A DNA stretch of 43,187 bases from the NCBI RefSeq assembly GCF_949282365.1, contig NZ_CASDOY010000010.1, forward strand, positions 1-43,187, given 5' to 3'. The notes below the pieces were generated by a model. The model saw only the letters and a list, made by a program, of their open reading frames with translations, searched no databases and had not been told where the DNA came from. A program made the translations under genes and the position numbers. The stretch comes from an uncultured Desulfovibrio sp. (GTDB lineage Bacteria; Desulfobacterota; Desulfovibrionia; Desulfovibrionales; Desulfovibrionaceae). Positions 41,180 through 43,187 of this stretch are shown one piece after another. Each line of letters opens with the position of its first letter. Within the stretch, counting starts at the first letter, position 1.

Positions 41180-41217
41180 AAGGGACGCTCCCCAGCAGGG
41201 AACGTCCCTTTGTTTTT
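41180..41217 (+). terminator. terminator after the membrane protein gene
   Basis: A GC-rich stem with one mismatch (41180-41192 with 41198-41210) followed by TGTTTTT. Confidence 0.8.
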
Positions 41218-41233
41218 GGGGCCTCTTTTGCGC

Positions 41234-41408
41234 CCGGACAGGGCAGGGCCGCGGGCAGATGCCGGGGCCCTGCGGTATGGGCCTGCCCCGCGACCGGACA
41301 GGGCAGGGCCGGGAGCGGAAGTCGGAGGCCGCGCCATGCAGCTGTCCCGCGTATGGATGCGGCAGGGCCGCGGGCAGGCTTTGGTGGGGCGCGGAGCTGT
41401 CCCGCGCA
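41234..41408 (+). repeat. degenerate tandem repeat, three units of about 56-60 bp
   Basis: Units begin near 41234, 41294 and 41353. Units 1 and 2 share CCGGACAGGGCAGGGCCG; units 1 and 3 share GGCAGGGCCGCGGGCAG; units 2 and 3 end AGCTGTCCCGCG. No coding role is apparent. The rest of 41409-41598 is featureless. Confidence 0.6.
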
Positions 41409-41598
41409 CGGGAGCGGCACGGCTCCTGCGTTGTCCAGGACAGGAGGTGCATCGCAGGCAGCGGATACGCCGGGAGGCCGCGGGACCGGGGCCGGCCGTG
41501 CGTCGGCAATGGCGGGATCACGGGCCGCACGGGCGACGGGACAGGGCCACGGGGCGCGTTGGGGGCACCGTCGCGGGGCCGCTCGTCCGACCGCTCGT

Positions 41599-42165
41599 TC
41601 AGGCCTCGAAGACCAGGCTCTCGAACCAGAAGAGCAGGGCCTGCGGGTCGCGCCAGCTGCCGGAGGGCAGGCCCGCCTTGCGGCAAAGGTGTTCCAGATA
41701 CTGGCGCAGGTCCCAGCCCTGTTCCACGGGCACCTGCGGCAGGAAGACGCCCTGGCGCAGGCCCAGACGCAGCAGCAGGCCGTGGCGGCCGATGACGATC
41801 TGCTGCGGGTCCGGGCAGGGGCTCAGGGGACCCAGGACCGAGATGTGCAGGCTGCACTGCGGCCATTCCGCCGCGCTCAGGGGCGGGAAGCGGGGGTCTT
41901 CGAAGGCGGCGGCCCGGGCCATGCGCCAGACATTGGCATACAGGGGCTCCCGGCCCAGCATAGTGCCGATGCAGCCGCGCAGGTCCCCGTCCTTGTTCAG
42001 GGTCACGAAGGAGCCCAGCAGGGCGGAGAGCGTGCCGCCGGCCAGTTCGGGCGGCAGCTCGGGCACGGCCGTGTACCGGCCCGCAAGGGCCGTTCCTATG
42101 CTTTGGCGGGCCAGCCGGGAGAGGCAGCGCCGTTCTTCGTCATTGAGGGAAAAGGTGACGCCCAT
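41599..42165 (-). CDS. AMMECR1-domain protein (AmmeMemoRadiSam system protein A type)
   Basis: A 188-residue AMMECR1-fold protein. The conserved LRGCIGTMLGREPLYANVWRMARAAAFEDPRFPPL segment contains the invariant RGCIG motif, and LHISVLGPLSP and RHGLLLRLGLRQGVFLPQVPVEQGWD complete the family pattern. In many prokaryotes this protein is encoded with a Memo-like protein and a radical SAM enzyme; neither is present here, so it is a stand-alone copy or its partners are elsewhere. Start ATG 42165 follows GGAGG by 6 bases. Confidence 0.9.
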   Translation of the reverse strand: MGVTFSLNDEERRCLSRLARQSIGTALAGRYTAVPELPPELAGGTLSALLGSFVTLNKDGDLRGCIGTMLGREPLYANVWRMARAAAFEDPRFPPLSAAEWPQCSLHISVLGPLSPCPDPQQIVIGRHGLLLRLGLRQGVFLPQVPVEQGWDLRQYLEHLCRKAGLPSGSWRDPQALLFWFESLVFEA

Positions 42166-42597
42166 GACAGACCTCCGTAACAGGTGCGCAGGGAGCTGCG
42201 CGATCCCGATGGGCTCGCGGCCGCCTGGTGCCCGCACAGAGGGCTGTGAGGGACGGCAGGTCGCGGCGGTATGGTCCAGTGTAGGCGGGGCGGGCGGAGG
42301 ATTCAAGCTGGCGGGATGTGAGGCGGGCAAAGAAGGCGGGCACGGGGAGCCGGAGCCGTCCAGCCCGGTTCGAGGGACGTTGGCTCCATGCGCGTACGGG
42401 GGCCGGGCAGTCCGGCAGCAATCGGCTGGCAGAAGTGCGTTGCCCGGGCGCGTACCGGGAGCGGAGGGACCGGCGCAGGCACCTCCCTGACGCCGCCGGG
42501 AACCGGGAGGGGGACACCGCGGGACGCTTCCGGCCGCTGTCTGCCGGGAGCGATGGCGGGGCACGAGCCCCCCGCCGGGCGGGCTCCCCTCCGTTGC
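42166..42597. other. 432-bp intergenic interval, no gene seen
   Basis: GC-rich sequence between the AMMECR1 start and the dsr terminator. Frames on both strands lack motifs. The AMMECR1 promoter must be here, but no clear -35/-10 pair is visible. Confidence 0.45.
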
Positions 42598-42633
42598 GGA
42601 AAACGGAAATGCCGCGATGGCTCGCGGCATTTC
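42598..42633 (-). terminator. terminator of the dsrABD operon
   Basis: A perfect 12-bp stem (42606-42617 with 42622-42633) around TGGC; read on the minus strand it is followed by CGTTTTCC. It lies about 135 bases past the dsrD stop. Confidence 0.75.
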
Positions 42634-42767
42634 TGTGGGGTAAGGCAGGGCACATGCTCCTGAACGGTATTTGGCGGCATACCGTATGATGTCTCGTCCG
42701 TCGCGGTCCCGACTGCGTGGACTGCGGACTGTTGCCGGTGCGGGAGGCACGACCGCCCGGCAGTCAG

Positions 42768-43004
42768 TTAATCTTCGCCCTCGGTATGGGCCTGCTTGCC
42801 GGCCCCTTTGAGGCCGTACATGGTGGTGGAACCGGAGGACCAGAATTCCAGCACTTCTTCGTTCACCAGCTTGGTGAGGATCTTCTTCACTTCGCGGGGG
42901 CCCTTGTCGGGGAACAGCTCCGTGAAGTCCTTGAAGTAGAATTTGGACTTGGAAGCGGACTTGCCCTTCAGGAATTCGACGATGATGTCTTTTTCGTCAG
43001 CCAT
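42768..43004 (-). CDS. dsrD: dissimilatory sulfite reductase D
   Basis: A 78-residue winged-helix protein typical of Desulfovibrio: MADEKDIIVEFLKGKS, KFYFKDFTELFPDKG, REVKKILTKLVNEEVLEFWSSGSTTMYGLKG. Length is as expected. DsrD has been reported to stimulate DsrAB sulfite reductase rather than bind DNA. ATG 43004 follows AGGAG by 7 bases. It lies 59 bases after dsrB on the same strand, the standard dsrA-dsrB-dsrD order. Confidence 0.97.
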   Translation of the reverse strand: MADEKDIIVEFLKGKSASKSKFYFKDFTELFPDKGPREVKKILTKLVNEEVLEFWSSGSTTMYGLKGAGKQAHTEGED

Positions 43005-43063
43005 GTTTTTTCTCCTGGCCCCGGCGACACTGCGGAGCGCCGCCGGGCGTTTTCAAGACCGGC

Positions 43064-43187
43064 CTAGAACTTGAACTGGGTGCTCTGGCGCCAGGTGTAG
43101 TAAGCCGGATCGCGGAAGTCGTCGATCAGGTGGTGGGTGAACTGCAGGCCGGTCAGCTTGAAGAAGGATTCCCAGCCGATACGTTCG
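43064..43187 (-). CDS. dsrB: dissimilatory sulfite reductase beta subunit, C-terminus (partial)
   Basis: The last 40 codons of dsrB run off the window edge. The readable end is ERIGWESFFKLTGLQFTHH followed by LIDDFRDPAYYTWRQSTQFKF and TAG, characteristic of DsrB. With DsrA it forms the siroheme/Fe-S enzyme that reduces sulfite in dissimilatory sulfate respiration. The 5' part, including the cluster-binding cysteines, lies outside. Confidence 0.95.
   Translation of the reverse strand, partial: ERIGWESFFKLTGLQFTHHLIDDFRDPAYYTWRQSTQFKF

Overview
The window is a GC-rich bacterial chromosome segment, almost certainly from a Desulfovibrionaceae sulfate reducer. The right edge carries dsrD and the 3' end of dsrB (dissimilatory sulfite reductase). 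The left edge carries an HMGL-family enzyme of the type proposed as (Re)-citrate synthase in Desulfovibrio, followed by isocitrate dehydrogenase. Most of the window is ordinary housekeeping DNA with dense, mostly well-spaced genes, clear Shine-Dalgarno sites and several strong intrinsic terminators.

Layout. 84-4847: citrate-synthase-like enzyme with a C-terminal Cache-like domain, icd, a terminator, a LysE-type exporter and a pyridoxal-kinase-like gene. 4848-12756: an accessory region ending at an intact initiator tRNA gene. It holds a small exported protein, a Nudix-domain protein on the minus strand, then a tight plus-strand operon (8130-10739) encoding a NYN/PIN-like nuclease, a ubiquitin-like/E2-like fusion and a JAB-E1 fusion. 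After that come a partial second copy of the tRNA-fMet 3' half with its own terminator, and a DUF6630-like gene. The two tRNA 3' ends share a perfect 33-bp direct repeat and look like attachment-site scars.

12871-20025: tRNA promoter, an MFS transporter with an M20 amidohydrolase, a CNNM-type CBS membrane protein, a cardiolipin synthase and two universal stress proteins. 20472-27981: a 1705-residue membrane protein built like a hybrid sensor kinase but apparently lacking all three phospho-acceptor residues and carrying a long Ala/Pro repeat region, a TPR protein and an rRNA m5C methyltransferase. 28296-32072: an exported VCBS-repeat protein and purD-purE. 32419-37133: a CGGC-domain protein, an ATP-grasp enzyme, homoserine dehydrogenase and an aminotransferase. 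37185-41217: mtnA, a surface-carbohydrate glycosyltransferase-like protein and a small membrane protein. 41234-43187: a degenerate repeat, an AMMECR1 protein, then the terminator and end of the dsrABD operon.

The most unusual content is the 8130-10739 operon. It pairs ubiquitin-like conjugation machinery (Ubl-like/E2, E1, JAMM deconjugase) with a predicted RNase in a tRNA-adjacent island, which suggests a defence or stress-response module. All function calls rest on motif reading of the translated sequence; no database search was run.
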